From: Chloroflexota bacterium | Lineage (GTDB): Bacteria > Chloroflexota > Anaerolineae > Anaerolineales > Villigracilaceae | DNA length: 43,386 nt | NCBI GenBank assembly: GCA_017743695.1 | Contig: JAGHYK010000002.1 | Location: 1-43,386 of the forward strand | Direction: 5' to 3' | Shown here: positions 34,669-42,426 of the stretch, piece after piece | Numbering within the stretch: position 1 is the first letter of the stretch | Layout: the number at the start of each line of letters is the position of its first letter | Position numbers and translations under genes: made by a program | The notes under the pieces: model-generated | The model's database searches: none | Told to the model about the DNA's origin: nothing | Seen by the model: only the letters and a program-made list of their open reading frames with translations

Positions 34669-36090
34669 ATGTCCTATCACGAGTTCATTGAGCGTTACCC
34701 TGCTTATTCCCAAACGTATGCCCTGGACGTCCTGCGAGACCGCGAGTATGCCCGTCTGGATCGTCTGGGGCATATTTACCTGGATTACACCGGCGCCGGC
34801 CTCTATGCCGAATCGCAGGTGCGCGAGCATCTGCGCTGGCTGAGCGAAAACGTCTTTGGCAACCCGCATTCGACCAACCCCACTTCGCTGGCGGCGACCG
34901 AGGCTGTGGAGCGGACCCGCTCCCTGATCCTTGATTTCTTTCACGCCGACCGGCGTGAGTACGAGGTCATCTTCACTGCCAACGCCAGCGGCGCCTTGAA
35001 ACTGGTGGGAGAATCCTATCCTTTTGAGCCGGGCAGTCGCTATCTGCTCACCTTTGACAATCACAATTCGGTGAACGGGATTCGCGAATTTGCCCGAGCG
35101 CGCGGCGCCGAGGTGACCTATATCCCGGTCAACCTGCCGGAGATGAGCCTTCCCGCTTCTCTGTTGGAGCGGGAGCTGGAGCATCGGCCGCGCGGCAAGG
35201 CCTCTCTTTTTGCTTACCCGGCGCAATCGAACTTTTCGGGCGTGCGTCACTCCTTAGACTGGGTGGCGCGCGCCCAGTCGCTGGGCTGGGATGTGCTCCT
35301 GGATGCGGCTGCCTTTGTCCCTACTGCGCCTTTAGACCTTTCGCAGGTCCATCCGGATTTCGTGCCGATCTCGTTTTACAAAATGTTCGGCTATCCGACG
35401 GGGGTGGGTGCGCTCATTGCGCGCAAGGAAGCCCTGCGCAAACTCCGCCGACCGTGGTTCGCCGGCGGCACGATCACGGTGGCCTCGGTGCAGGGGGATC
35501 GCTATTACCTGGCCGAGGGCGCAGCCGCCTTTGAGGATGGAACGCTGAACTTCCTGAACATCCCAGCGGTAGCGATGGGGCTGCGTCATCTCCAGAGCAT
35601 CGGTTATGAGGTGATCCACACCCGCCTGGAGTGCCTGACCGGCTGGTTGCTGGAAAACCTGCAGGCCTTGAAGCATCCCAACGGCCAGCCGCTCGTGCGC
35701 ATCTATGGCCCCACAGAGACGCATGGACGCGGGGCGACGATTGCCTTGAATTTCTTTGACGCCCAGGGGCATCCGATCGATCACCGTCAGGTGGAGCGCC
35801 TGGCGAATCAGGCGCGCATTTCTCTGCGCACGGGCTGTTTCTGCAACCCCGGCGCCGGCGAGCTCGCCCTGGGGCTGGATCGCCTGGAACTGCTGACCTG
35901 TTTCAGCCAGCCTGGGCGCGAGCAGCGGCTGACCCTGGAAGATTTCCGCCTGTGCGTGGATGGGAAAGCCAGCGGCGCTGTGCGCATCTCCCTCGGACTG
36001 GTGAGCAATTACGAAGATGTACAGGCCGCCATCCGCTTCGCCGCTCGTTTTGTAGAGAGCGGCGTTTTTGTTTCCACGGTGGGAATATAG
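34669..36090 (+). CDS. Class V aminotransferase, Moco sulfurase-like
   Basis: PLP enzyme of 473 residues. It resembles the N-terminal NifS-like half of eukaryotic molybdenum cofactor sulfurases (MOCOS/ABA3) more than IscS/SufS, as judged from memory. Matching points are YLDYTGAGLY, FGNPHSTNP, VIFTANASGALKLV, FAYPAQSNFSG, SFYKMFGYPTG with PLP Lys238, FEDGTLNFL, RTGCFCNPGAG with Cys390 and Cys392, and a C-terminal GAVRISLGLVSN. The MOSC domain is missing, and the Cys that usually ends the CNPGAC motif is Gly. It follows kamA by 4 nt. It could be a cysteine desulfurase, a lyase or a sulfurase; activity is unproven. Confidence 0.78.
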   Translation: MSYHEFIERYPAYSQTYALDVLRDREYARLDRLGHIYLDYTGAGLYAESQVREHLRWLSENVFGNPHSTNPTSLAATEAVERTRSLILDFFHADRREYEVIFTANASGALKLVGESYPFEPGSRYLLTFDNHNSVNGIREFARARGAEVTYIPVNLPEMSLPASLLERELEHRPRGKASLFAYPAQSNFSGVRHSLDWVARAQSLGWDVLLDAAAFVPTAPLDLSQVHPDFVPISFYKMFGYPTGVGALIARKEALRKLRRPWFAGGTITVASVQGDRYYLAEGAAAFEDGTLNFLNIPAVAMGLRHLQSIGYEVIHTRLECLTGWLLENLQALKHPNGQPLVRIYGPTETHGRGATIALNFFDAQGHPIDHRQVERLANQARISLRTGCFCNPGAGELALGLDRLELLTCFSQPGREQRLTLEDFRLCVDGKASGAVRISLGLVSNYEDVQAAIRFAARFVESGVFVSTVGI

Positions 36091-36150
36091 ACCGCAGACC
36101 GCGGACGGCGGACGGCAGAATGGACGGTGGACGATGGACGGTAGACGGTA
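36090..36150. repeat. Heptamer-repeat tract beside a hairpin
   Basis: The cleanest copy: nine heptads of the GACNGNN type, including GACCGCA, GACCGCG, GACGGCG, GACGGTG, GACGATG and two GACGGTA, with one short break. It begins at the stop of the preceding gene. Immediately after is a GGGCTTTCGAGCCT hairpin (about 36157-36172), similar in form to the one at 19536-19553. Confidence 0.8.
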
Positions 36151-36237
36151 GCGGGCGGGCTTTCGAGCCTGTCCGCAGACCGTGGCGCGGTGGGTTGCGC
36201 CTGGTTGAACTTCCATTTTCAAGTTTTGGAGGTCTGT

Positions 36238-37002
36238 ATGCGCATTGTTCGCTATCAGCAAGGGAACGAAGCGCCCCGTTACGGTTGGGTGTTTGAGGAC
36301 AAAGTGGGTGAAATCGAGGGGGAGCTTTTTGGAGTCTATCGGCGGCGGGAGGCGAGCCTGCCCCTGGAAGAGGTGCGTCTGCTGGCGCCGGTCTTGCCCG
36401 GCAAGATCATTTGCGTCGGGCGGAATTATGTGGAGCACGCCAGAGAGCACGGGGCAGAAGTGCCCAAGATACCGCTGATCTTTCTCAAACCCCCTTCGGC
36501 GATCCTGAACCCCGGCGAGCCGATCCTGTTGCCGCCCCAATCCCAGCAGGTGGAGCACGAGGCCGAGCTGGTGGTGGTGATCGGTCGGCGCGGCAAAAAT
36601 ATCCTGCCGGAACAGGCCAGGGAGTATATTTTCGGCTATACGGTCGGGAACGATGTGACGGCCCGCGATCTGCAGCGCAGCGATGGGCAATGGACGCGCG
36701 CCAAGGGCTTCGATACGTTTTGCCCATTCGGCCCATGGATCGATACCGAATTCGACCCTTCCGACGCGGTGATCACCTGCCGCGTCAACGGGCAATTGCG
36801 ACAGATGGGGTCGACGCGGGAGATGGTCTTCTCGGTCCCCACGTTGATCGCCTTCATTTCTTCCGTGATGACGCTGGAGCCGGGCGATCTGATCTTCACC
36901 GGCACGCCGGCCGGGGTTGGGCCTTTGCAGGAGGGGGATGTGGTGGAGGTGGAGATCGAGGGGCTGGGGAAGTTGCGCAATCCGGTGGCGAAGGCCGGCT
37001 GA
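36238..37002 (+). CDS. Fumarylacetoacetate hydrolase family protein
   Basis: A 254-residue cytosolic hydrolase/isomerase of the FAH fold. The metal-binding segment VEHEAELVVVIGRRG and the catalytic-region motifs GYTVGNDVTARDLQ and KGFDTFCPFGPWI are complete. FTGTPAGVGPLQEGDVVEVEIEGLG ends the fold. The substrate is uncertain: 5-oxopent-3-ene-1,2,5-tricarboxylate decarboxylase/isomerase, acylpyruvase and oxaloacetate tautomerase are all members. GGAGG precedes the ATG with 5-nt spacing. Confidence 0.87.
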   Translation: MRIVRYQQGNEAPRYGWVFEDKVGEIEGELFGVYRRREASLPLEEVRLLAPVLPGKIICVGRNYVEHAREHGAEVPKIPLIFLKPPSAILNPGEPILLPPQSQQVEHEAELVVVIGRRGKNILPEQAREYIFGYTVGNDVTARDLQRSDGQWTRAKGFDTFCPFGPWIDTEFDPSDAVITCRVNGQLRQMGSTREMVFSVPTLIAFISSVMTLEPGDLIFTGTPAGVGPLQEGDVVEVEIEGLGKLRNPVAKAG

Positions 37003-37184
37003 AGACAGCAGGAAAGGGGAGGCCGGTAAGCCATTCGGCCCCTGGCGGCAGGGGAGCGCGCCCTCTGCGCCCCAAGGAGTGACGAGGCTTCCCCTCCCCG
37101 CGAAGCGGCTACCCCGTCGCCCGCAGGCGCACATCGCAGCTTCGCCGCAAGGGTGGATCGGCCAGGGGACGGGGTGGAGGCTTC

Positions 37185-37209
37185 AGGCCGGCAGCCGGCC
37201 TGGTCTTTT
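37185..37209 (+). terminator. Possible terminator after the FAH gene
   Basis: AGGCCG-GCAGC-CGGCCT stem-loop (37185-37201), which extends as a longer GC palindrome, followed by TGGTCTTTTC. The T-run is imperfect, so it is moderate evidence. The stretch 37003-37184 before it is GC-rich and has no gene I can support. Confidence 0.4.
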
Positions 37210-37236
37210 CCTTCGATGAAGAGATTTTTGAGAATG

Positions 37237-37245
37237 TGGTACAAT
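37237..37245 (+). promoter_or_regulatory. Promoter of the Trm112-like gene
   Basis: Extended -10: TGG-TACAAT. The start near 37252 leaves a leader of about 22 nt holding AAGGAG before the ATG at 37274. No good -35. Confidence 0.55.
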
Positions 37246-37273
37246 ATGCGCCTGCTAAGGAAGGAGCGATACG

Positions 37274-37492
37274 ATGGTCAATGCGGATTTGCTTGAGATT
37301 TTGCGTTGCCCGGTGTGCGTGCAGGAGAAAAGCGGTGAGCTACGATTGTACCGGGAAAGCTGGCTGATCTGCACGCGCTGCGGGCGAAAGTATCCGATTG
37401 TGGACGATATTCCGGTGATGCTGATCGAGGAAGGGGAGAAATGGATGGGAACGGCAGAGGAGGCGCTGCCGGTGCCTCCGCCGGAACCATGA
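37274..37492 (+). CDS. Trm112-like zinc-ribbon protein
   Basis: A 72-residue protein of the Trm112/UPF0434 type. Two zinc knuckles, RCPVC (C12, C15) and CTRCG (C33, C36), are followed by RKYPIVDDIPVML, the family hallmark. Eukaryotic Trm112 activates methyltransferases; the bacterial role is unclear. AAGGAG lies 7 nt before the ATG. A prmA gene lies about 2 kb downstream but no direct link can be claimed. Its stop overlaps the next gene. Confidence 0.85.
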   Translation: MVNADLLEILRCPVCVQEKSGELRLYRESWLICTRCGRKYPIVDDIPVMLIEEGEKWMGTAEEALPVPPPEP

Positions 37493-38073
37493 GCACGCCA
37501 GAATGGGAGTCGCTGCGCCAGGCGCTGGATTCAGCCGATGAGCAGCAGTTGGAGTCCTGGCTCGCGCAGGTGGCTGCGCGAGGCGCTGAGGCCCTGCCCA
37601 TGCTTTGGGAGGCGCTGAACAATCCTGCCGAGGATGTGCGCTGGGCAGCGCTGCGCATCCTGGCCGAGATGGAAGCGCCCCCGGTGGAGTGGATGGTGTG
37701 GATGCTGGCCGATCCTTCTCCCCTTGTACGGCAGGCAGCCGCCCTGGCGCTGGCGGCGCATCCTCATCCGAGGGCTTTGCCGGCGCTGATCGAGGCCCTG
37801 GGCGATCCCGATGCCCTGGCCGCCGATCTGGCCATGCAGGCGGTGATTGCGCAGGGAGCAGAGGCAGTGCCAGCCTTGCTGGAGGTTTTGAACGATCTGC
37901 CGGCGGCCGCCCGGCTGCGTGTGGCACGCGCCCTGGCCTCTGTGAAGGACACGCGTACCATCCCTGCTTTGATGCAGTTGATGGAGAATGGTTCAATGCT
38001 CAGCGCTTACTGGGCTGAGCGTGGTCTGGAAAATTTGAGACAGGATTTGATTTACTTCTTTCCTGGAAGGTAA
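37489..38073 (+). CDS. HEAT-repeat protein
   Basis: A soluble all-alpha scaffold of 194 residues with about four HEAT repeats. The recurrent pattern is visible in PAEDVRWAALRILAEM, SPLVRQAAALALAAH and PRALPALIEALGDPDA. It probably binds a partner; no enzyme motif is seen. I choose the ATG at 37489, which overlaps the Trm112 stop (ATGA). A start at 37441, with GGGGAGAA close by, would add 16 residues and overlap by 52 nt. Confidence 0.78.
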   Translation: MSTPEWESLRQALDSADEQQLESWLAQVAARGAEALPMLWEALNNPAEDVRWAALRILAEMEAPPVEWMVWMLADPSPLVRQAAALALAAHPHPRALPALIEALGDPDALAADLAMQAVIAQGAEAVPALLEVLNDLPAAARLRVARALASVKDTRTIPALMQLMENGSMLSAYWAERGLENLRQDLIYFFPGR

Positions 38074-38076
38074 GCG

Positions 38077-39519
38077 ATGCGTATGACAGGTGCATGGAAT
38101 CTTCGCCGTGCCATCCTGCCTGTGGTCGTGTTGATCGTGGCCGTGGCGCTGGGTGGAGCGGCTTTTGTGCTGGTGCGAAATTTTGTGGTGTGCTGGAGCC
38201 TGACTTCGCTGCCGGGGATGCCCCTGCCGGAGTGTGGCCTGAGCGTGAATCCGCTGGGCGGCCCCAATCTGGAGGCGGGGACGGGCACACCGGCGCCTGC
38301 CGCGGCGACGGCCACGCCTCAGGCAAATGTGCAGGAGTTGCAGCTTCCGCCGGCCTGGGATGGGGCGAGCCGCATTAACGTGCTGTTTATCGGGCTGGAT
38401 TATCGCGATTGGGAGGCCGGTTCCGGTGCGCCGCGCTCGGATACGATGATCGTCTTCACCCTCGATCCGATCACCCGCACGGCAGGGATGCTTTCCATTC
38501 CCCGCGATATGTGGGTGAACATCCCTGGCTATGGCTATGGGCGCATTAACATGGCCTATTCCATCGGCGAGGGTAGCCGCTTGCCAGGGGGTGGGCCGGC
38601 GCTGGCAATGAAAACGGTAGAGCAGTTTCTGGGGGTGCCCATTCATTATTACGGCCAGATGGATTTTCGCGCTTTTGAGGAAGCGATTGATGCCCTGGGA
38701 GGGTTATACATCTGCATCCCTGAGAAGATTCGCGTGGACCCCATTGGCCCGAAGCCGAAGCAGGTGATCAAACCAGGATGTCAGACCTTACCGGGCTATC
38801 TGGTGCTGGCCTATGCGCGGGATCGGAAGAGTACGCAGGGGGGAGATGTGGACCGGGCGAAACGTCAGCAGCTTGTGGTGATGGCGCTGCGTGAGCAGTT
38901 GCTTTCGCCCCAGAATCTGAGTAAAACGCTGGCTGCCGCGCCGAAGGTGTACCGCGAGGCCTCGGTCGGGCTGCGCACCAATTTGACGTTCGACGATATG
39001 CTGCGCCTGGGAATGCTCCTGAAGGATATTCCGCCGCAAAACATCAAACAGGTGGTCATTGATTATTCGATGGTCACGATGCATATGGTGGAGCTGGGAG
39101 GGGAGCCGGCTTCGGTGTTCAAGCCGATTCCGGATAAGATTCGCCTGCTACGGGATGAGATCTTCGGCGGCGGGGCGCTGTCGCCAATTTCCCAGGGGAC
39201 GCCGCAGGCTCTGGTGCAGGCTGAGGGGCCGCGGGTACGCGTTTTGAATGCCAGCTATACTGCCGATCTGGCCCAACGCACGGCAAACTATCTGCTCTCC
39301 CAGGGGGTGCCGGTGAGTGAACTGGGGAATGCCGGCCAGGCTTATGACCGTACCATCATCGTGCTCCATACCCCCAAACTCTACACGCTGCGGACGCTGG
39401 TCACGCTGATGGGGGTGGGGCCGGCGCAGATTCGCGTCCAACCGGACGCGGCAGCCGGGGCAGACGTGGAGATCTTCCTGGGGAATGATTGGGTGGCGCG
39501 TTTGCCGGCAGGGTTTTAA
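38077..39519 (+). CDS. LytR-CpsA-Psr family protein with LytR_C tail
   Basis: A type II membrane protein of 480 residues. One N-terminal helix (about residues 12-33) precedes a Thr/Pro/Ala-rich linker and the LCP domain from about residue 100: INVLFIGLDYR, SDTMIVFTLDP, MLSIPRDMWVNIPGYGYGRI, and the Arg-rich CQTLPGYLVLAYARDRKS region with DVDRAKRQQ. A C-terminal LytR_C domain starts near VRVLNAS. LCP enzymes link polymers to peptidoglycan or modify cell-envelope glycans. Its substrate here is unknown. GGAAGG precedes the ATG. Confidence 0.92.
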   Translation: MRMTGAWNLRRAILPVVVLIVAVALGGAAFVLVRNFVVCWSLTSLPGMPLPECGLSVNPLGGPNLEAGTGTPAPAAATATPQANVQELQLPPAWDGASRINVLFIGLDYRDWEAGSGAPRSDTMIVFTLDPITRTAGMLSIPRDMWVNIPGYGYGRINMAYSIGEGSRLPGGGPALAMKTVEQFLGVPIHYYGQMDFRAFEEAIDALGGLYICIPEKIRVDPIGPKPKQVIKPGCQTLPGYLVLAYARDRKSTQGGDVDRAKRQQLVVMALREQLLSPQNLSKTLAAAPKVYREASVGLRTNLTFDDMLRLGMLLKDIPPQNIKQVVIDYSMVTMHMVELGGEPASVFKPIPDKIRLLRDEIFGGGALSPISQGTPQALVQAEGPRVRVLNASYTADLAQRTANYLLSQGVPVSELGNAGQAYDRTIIVLHTPKLYTLRTLVTLMGVGPAQIRVQPDAAAGADVEIFLGNDWVARLPAGF

Positions 39520-39534
39520 TCGCATACGCCCGGC

Positions 39535-40449
39535 ATGGCCTGGTTGGAAGTTTCCCTGACCTTAGAAGGTGAAGCGGCCGAGGCGGTGGCTGAAGTGCTG
39601 GCGCGTTTTGCGCCCGGCGGCGTGGTGCTGGAGCAGGGGGTGCGCTTCAACGATGCCGAAGACGAGGGTACCCCGGTCGGCCCGGTGACGGTCAAGGCCT
39701 ATCTGGAGGCGGATGCGGCGATAGAAGAGCGCCGTCAAAAACTGGAAGAAGCGCTCTACTTTCTGGGGCGCATTCGCCCGATCCCCGAGCCGCGCTACCA
39801 GTGGATCCAGGAGCAGAACTGGATGGAGGCCTGGAAAGCGCATTACCGGCCGCTGGAGATTGGGGCGCGTCTGTTGATCCTGCCGGCCTGGATGGAGTCC
39901 CCTGCTTCTGAGCGCATCATCCTGCGCATTGATCCGGGCATGGCTTTTGGTACCGGCACCCATCCGAGCACACAGCTCTGCTTAGAGTTGATGGAACGCC
40001 TTCAACCCTTCCCGGAGCGGGTGATAGATGTGGGGTGCGGCTCGGCAATCCTTTCGATTGCGGCGCTACGCCTGGGCGCCCGGAAGGCTTTGGGGGTGGA
40101 TATTGACGCCCTGGCTCTGGAGAACGCTCGCGAGAACGCCCGTCTCAATCAGGTTGACGAGACTTTGATCCTGGGGCATGGTTCGGTGGGGGAAATTCGA
40201 CGTGGCGAGTTCGCAATTCAGAACGCGCCCCTGGTGCTTGCCAATATCCTGGCGCCCGTGCTCTCTCGCCTGCTCGATGAGGGCCTGGGGGAACTGGTCG
40301 CTGGGGGCGGTTTTTTGCTCCTGAGCGGCATTTTGCAAGAACAGCGTGCCCCACTTCTGCAAAAGGCCACTGAAAAAGGGTTCCATCTGGTGGAAAGCGC
40401 TGAGAGAGGGGATTGGGTGGCGCTTCTGTTGCGGCGCGGGCATTCGTGA
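39535..40449 (+). CDS. prmA: Ribosomal protein L11 methyltransferase
   Basis: SAM-dependent enzyme trimethylating L11. An N-terminal substrate domain leads to DPGMAFGTGTHPSTQLCL, the characteristic PrmA segment, then SAM motif I VIDVGCGSAILSIAALRLG and VDIDALALENARENARLN. The LANILAPVL segment is the family's catalytic-loop landmark. The length of 304 residues is normal. The ribosome site is weak, 15 nt after the LCP stop, suggesting readthrough. Confidence 0.92.
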   Translation: MAWLEVSLTLEGEAAEAVAEVLARFAPGGVVLEQGVRFNDAEDEGTPVGPVTVKAYLEADAAIEERRQKLEEALYFLGRIRPIPEPRYQWIQEQNWMEAWKAHYRPLEIGARLLILPAWMESPASERIILRIDPGMAFGTGTHPSTQLCLELMERLQPFPERVIDVGCGSAILSIAALRLGARKALGVDIDALALENARENARLNQVDETLILGHGSVGEIRRGEFAIQNAPLVLANILAPVLSRLLDEGLGELVAGGGFLLLSGILQEQRAPLLQKATEKGFHLVESAERGDWVALLLRRGHS

Positions 40450-40553
40450 TGACTCGCTCCCGGCGAGGAAGGAAATCGCTTTGCCACCTGTGGGTAGGGA
40501 AGTTGCGGGAAAAGACTCAAAAACGGGTGTAAAATGTGCCCGTGGAGGTGGCC

Positions 40554-41681
40554 ATGATCCAGGTACAGCGCGTGGATTTGCAAAACAAAGCGCAGGTGCG
40601 GGCGTTTGTTGAGTTCCCCTACCGCCACTATCAGGGATGTGCTCAATGGGTGCCGCCGTTGCGGATAGATGCCTATCTACCCCTGAACCCGCAGAAACAT
40701 CCTTTCTATGAGCATTCGGACGCCGGGTTCTTTCTGGCGCTGGATGGGGAAGAAGTCGTCGGGCGGATTGCGGCGCTGGAAAATAAACCGTTCAATCGCT
40801 ATCACCAGGTCAAAGATGCCGAGTTCTATTTCTTCGAGTGCGCCAATGATGCGCAGGTGGCCTCGCGCCTGTTCGATGCCGTGATAGACTGGGCACGAAA
40901 ACGGGGGTTGAATCGCCTGGTGGGGCCGAAAGGGATGTCGCCCTTTGATGGCTACGGCATTCTCGTTGAAGGGTTTGAGCATCGTCAGATGATGACGATG
41001 ATGAATTATAACTATGACTATTACCCGCGTCTGCTCGAAGGATTGGGGTTTGAGAAAGAAGTGGATTTTGTCTCTTGTTACCTGAGTGCACGCGATTTTG
41101 ACATTCCGGAGCGAGTGGTGCGCATTGCGCAGCGCGTCGCGGCGCGAGGGCATTTGCAGGTTAAGACGTTCCAGAGCAAGCGCGAGTTGGTTCGCTGGGC
41201 GCCGCGTATCGGGCAGACGTATAACAAGGCCTTCGTCAATAACTGGGAGTATTATCCTTTGAGTGAGCGGGAAATCAAGTTTGTGACCGATAACCTGATG
41301 ATGGTGGCGGACCATCGCCTGATCAAGATCATCTTGCACGAGGACGAGGTGGTTGGGTTCCTGTTTGCTTTTCCGGATGTTTCCGCTGCGTTGCAACGGG
41401 CAAAAGGCCGCCTCACCCCGTTTTCGCTGCTCGACCTGCTCCTGGAAATGCGCCGCACCCGCTGGGTTTCTGGCAATGGAATGGGTATTCTTCCCGAGCA
41501 TCAAGGGCACGGAGGGAATGCGTTGCTCTATTATGAGATGGGGAAGACGATCCGCGATTTTGGCTTTGAGCACGTGGAGATGACCCAGGTTGCGGAAACG
41601 GCTACCCAGATGCGTGCGGATTTGAAGAATCTTAATGGGAAAGAGTATAAAAATCACCGAGTATATCGAAAATCTCTTTAA
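40554..41681 (+). CDS. GNAT-like acyltransferase family protein
   Basis: A 375-residue cytosolic protein. It has a recognisable N-terminal FPYRHYQGCAQWVPPLR, ALDGEEVVGRIAAL and a MSPFDGYGILVEGF segment, and a C-terminal part with GNGMGILPEHQGHGGNALLY resembling the acetyl-CoA loop of GNAT proteins. The pattern of repeated halves suggests a double GNAT fold. The substrate is unknown. GGAGG lies 5 nt before the ATG at 40554, which excludes the upstream alternative (GTG at 40536). The HD-domain gene follows by 13 nt. Confidence 0.72.
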   Translation: MIQVQRVDLQNKAQVRAFVEFPYRHYQGCAQWVPPLRIDAYLPLNPQKHPFYEHSDAGFFLALDGEEVVGRIAALENKPFNRYHQVKDAEFYFFECANDAQVASRLFDAVIDWARKRGLNRLVGPKGMSPFDGYGILVEGFEHRQMMTMMNYNYDYYPRLLEGLGFEKEVDFVSCYLSARDFDIPERVVRIAQRVAARGHLQVKTFQSKRELVRWAPRIGQTYNKAFVNNWEYYPLSEREIKFVTDNLMMVADHRLIKIILHEDEVVGFLFAFPDVSAALQRAKGRLTPFSLLDLLLEMRRTRWVSGNGMGILPEHQGHGGNALLYYEMGKTIRDFGFEHVEMTQVAETATQMRADLKNLNGKEYKNHRVYRKSL

Positions 41682-41694
41682 GTACGGAGGGAAC

Positions 41695-42255
41695 ATGGAT
41701 CGGGCAACAGCCTTAGGGATCGTGCGTGAATTTGTCAAGAACGAGAATCTGGTGCGTCACATGCTGGCTGTTGAAGCGGCCATGCGCTTCTATGCGCAGA
41801 AATTTGGCGAGGATGTGGAGAGCTGGGGATTGATCGGCCTGCTCCACGATTTTGACTGGGAAATCCACCCGACCCTGGAGCAGCACCCCATGGAAGGCGC
41901 GCCGATCCTGCGTGCGCGCGGCGTCCCGGAGGATTGGATTCAGGACATTCTGAGCCATGCCGACCATACGGGAGTGCCGCGCAATACGTTGCGTCGGAAG
42001 GCGCTTTTTGCCTGTGATGAGGTGACCGGTTTGATCACCGCGGTAGCACTGGTACGTCCCTCGCGTTCGCTGCTTGATCTGGAGGTGAGTTCGGTCAAAA
42101 AGAAATGGAAGGAGCGTAGCTTCGCTGCTGGCGCCAACCGTGAGGAGATCGAGCGCGGCGCGCAGGAACTGGGCATCGAGCTGTGGGAACACGTGGGTAA
42201 CGTCATCCAGGCCATGCGCTCCATCGCCGCCGAGCTGGGACTGGATGGGAGATGA
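41695..42255 (+). CDS. HD-domain phosphohydrolase-like protein
   Basis: A 186-residue cytosolic protein. The metal-binding set of the HD superfamily is visible: H22 in VRHMLAVE, H51-D52 in LLHDFDWEIHP, a His in QHPMEGAPIL, and SHADHTG. It is likely a metal-dependent phosphohydrolase; the nucleotide or other substrate is unknown. GGAGGG is 3-4 nt before the ATG at 41695; longer upstream frames overlap the preceding gene. A strong terminator ends the unit. Confidence 0.85.
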   Translation: MDRATALGIVREFVKNENLVRHMLAVEAAMRFYAQKFGEDVESWGLIGLLHDFDWEIHPTLEQHPMEGAPILRARGVPEDWIQDILSHADHTGVPRNTLRRKALFACDEVTGLITAVALVRPSRSLLDLEVSSVKKKWKERSFAAGANREEIERGAQELGIELWEHVGNVIQAMRSIAAELGLDGR

Positions 42256-42262
42256 AAGAAAA

Positions 42263-42286
42263 GGAGCTGCTATGCAGCTCCTTTTT
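42263..42286 (+). terminator. Rho-independent terminator
   Basis: GGAGCTGC-TAT-GCAGCTCC, a perfect 8-bp stem with a 3-nt loop, followed by TTTTTG and further T-rich DNA. It ends the HD-domain unit. A-rich flanking on the other side could let it act in both directions. Confidence 0.92.
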
Positions 42287-42413
42287 GATCTTTTCGTTTA
42301 GCGAGCTGATTTCAGGGCACTGTCAGAGTGTCCACCGCCCACAGGCTGGGGGAGTAAGGATGAGTCTTTCCAGATTCAACAGATTTGTAAGCGACCTTTC
42401 CCCAAATTCTGGT

Positions 42414-42419
42414 TATAAT
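42414..42419 (+). promoter_or_regulatory. Promoter of the secreted protein gene (leaderless)
   Basis: A perfect TATAAT whose last base is 7 nt before the ATG at 42427. There is no Shine-Dalgarno in the preceding 30 bp, so the mRNA would begin at or next to the start codon. TTGTAA at 42385-42390 is too far for a normal -35. Confidence 0.6.
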
Positions 42420-42426
42420 AGAAATG

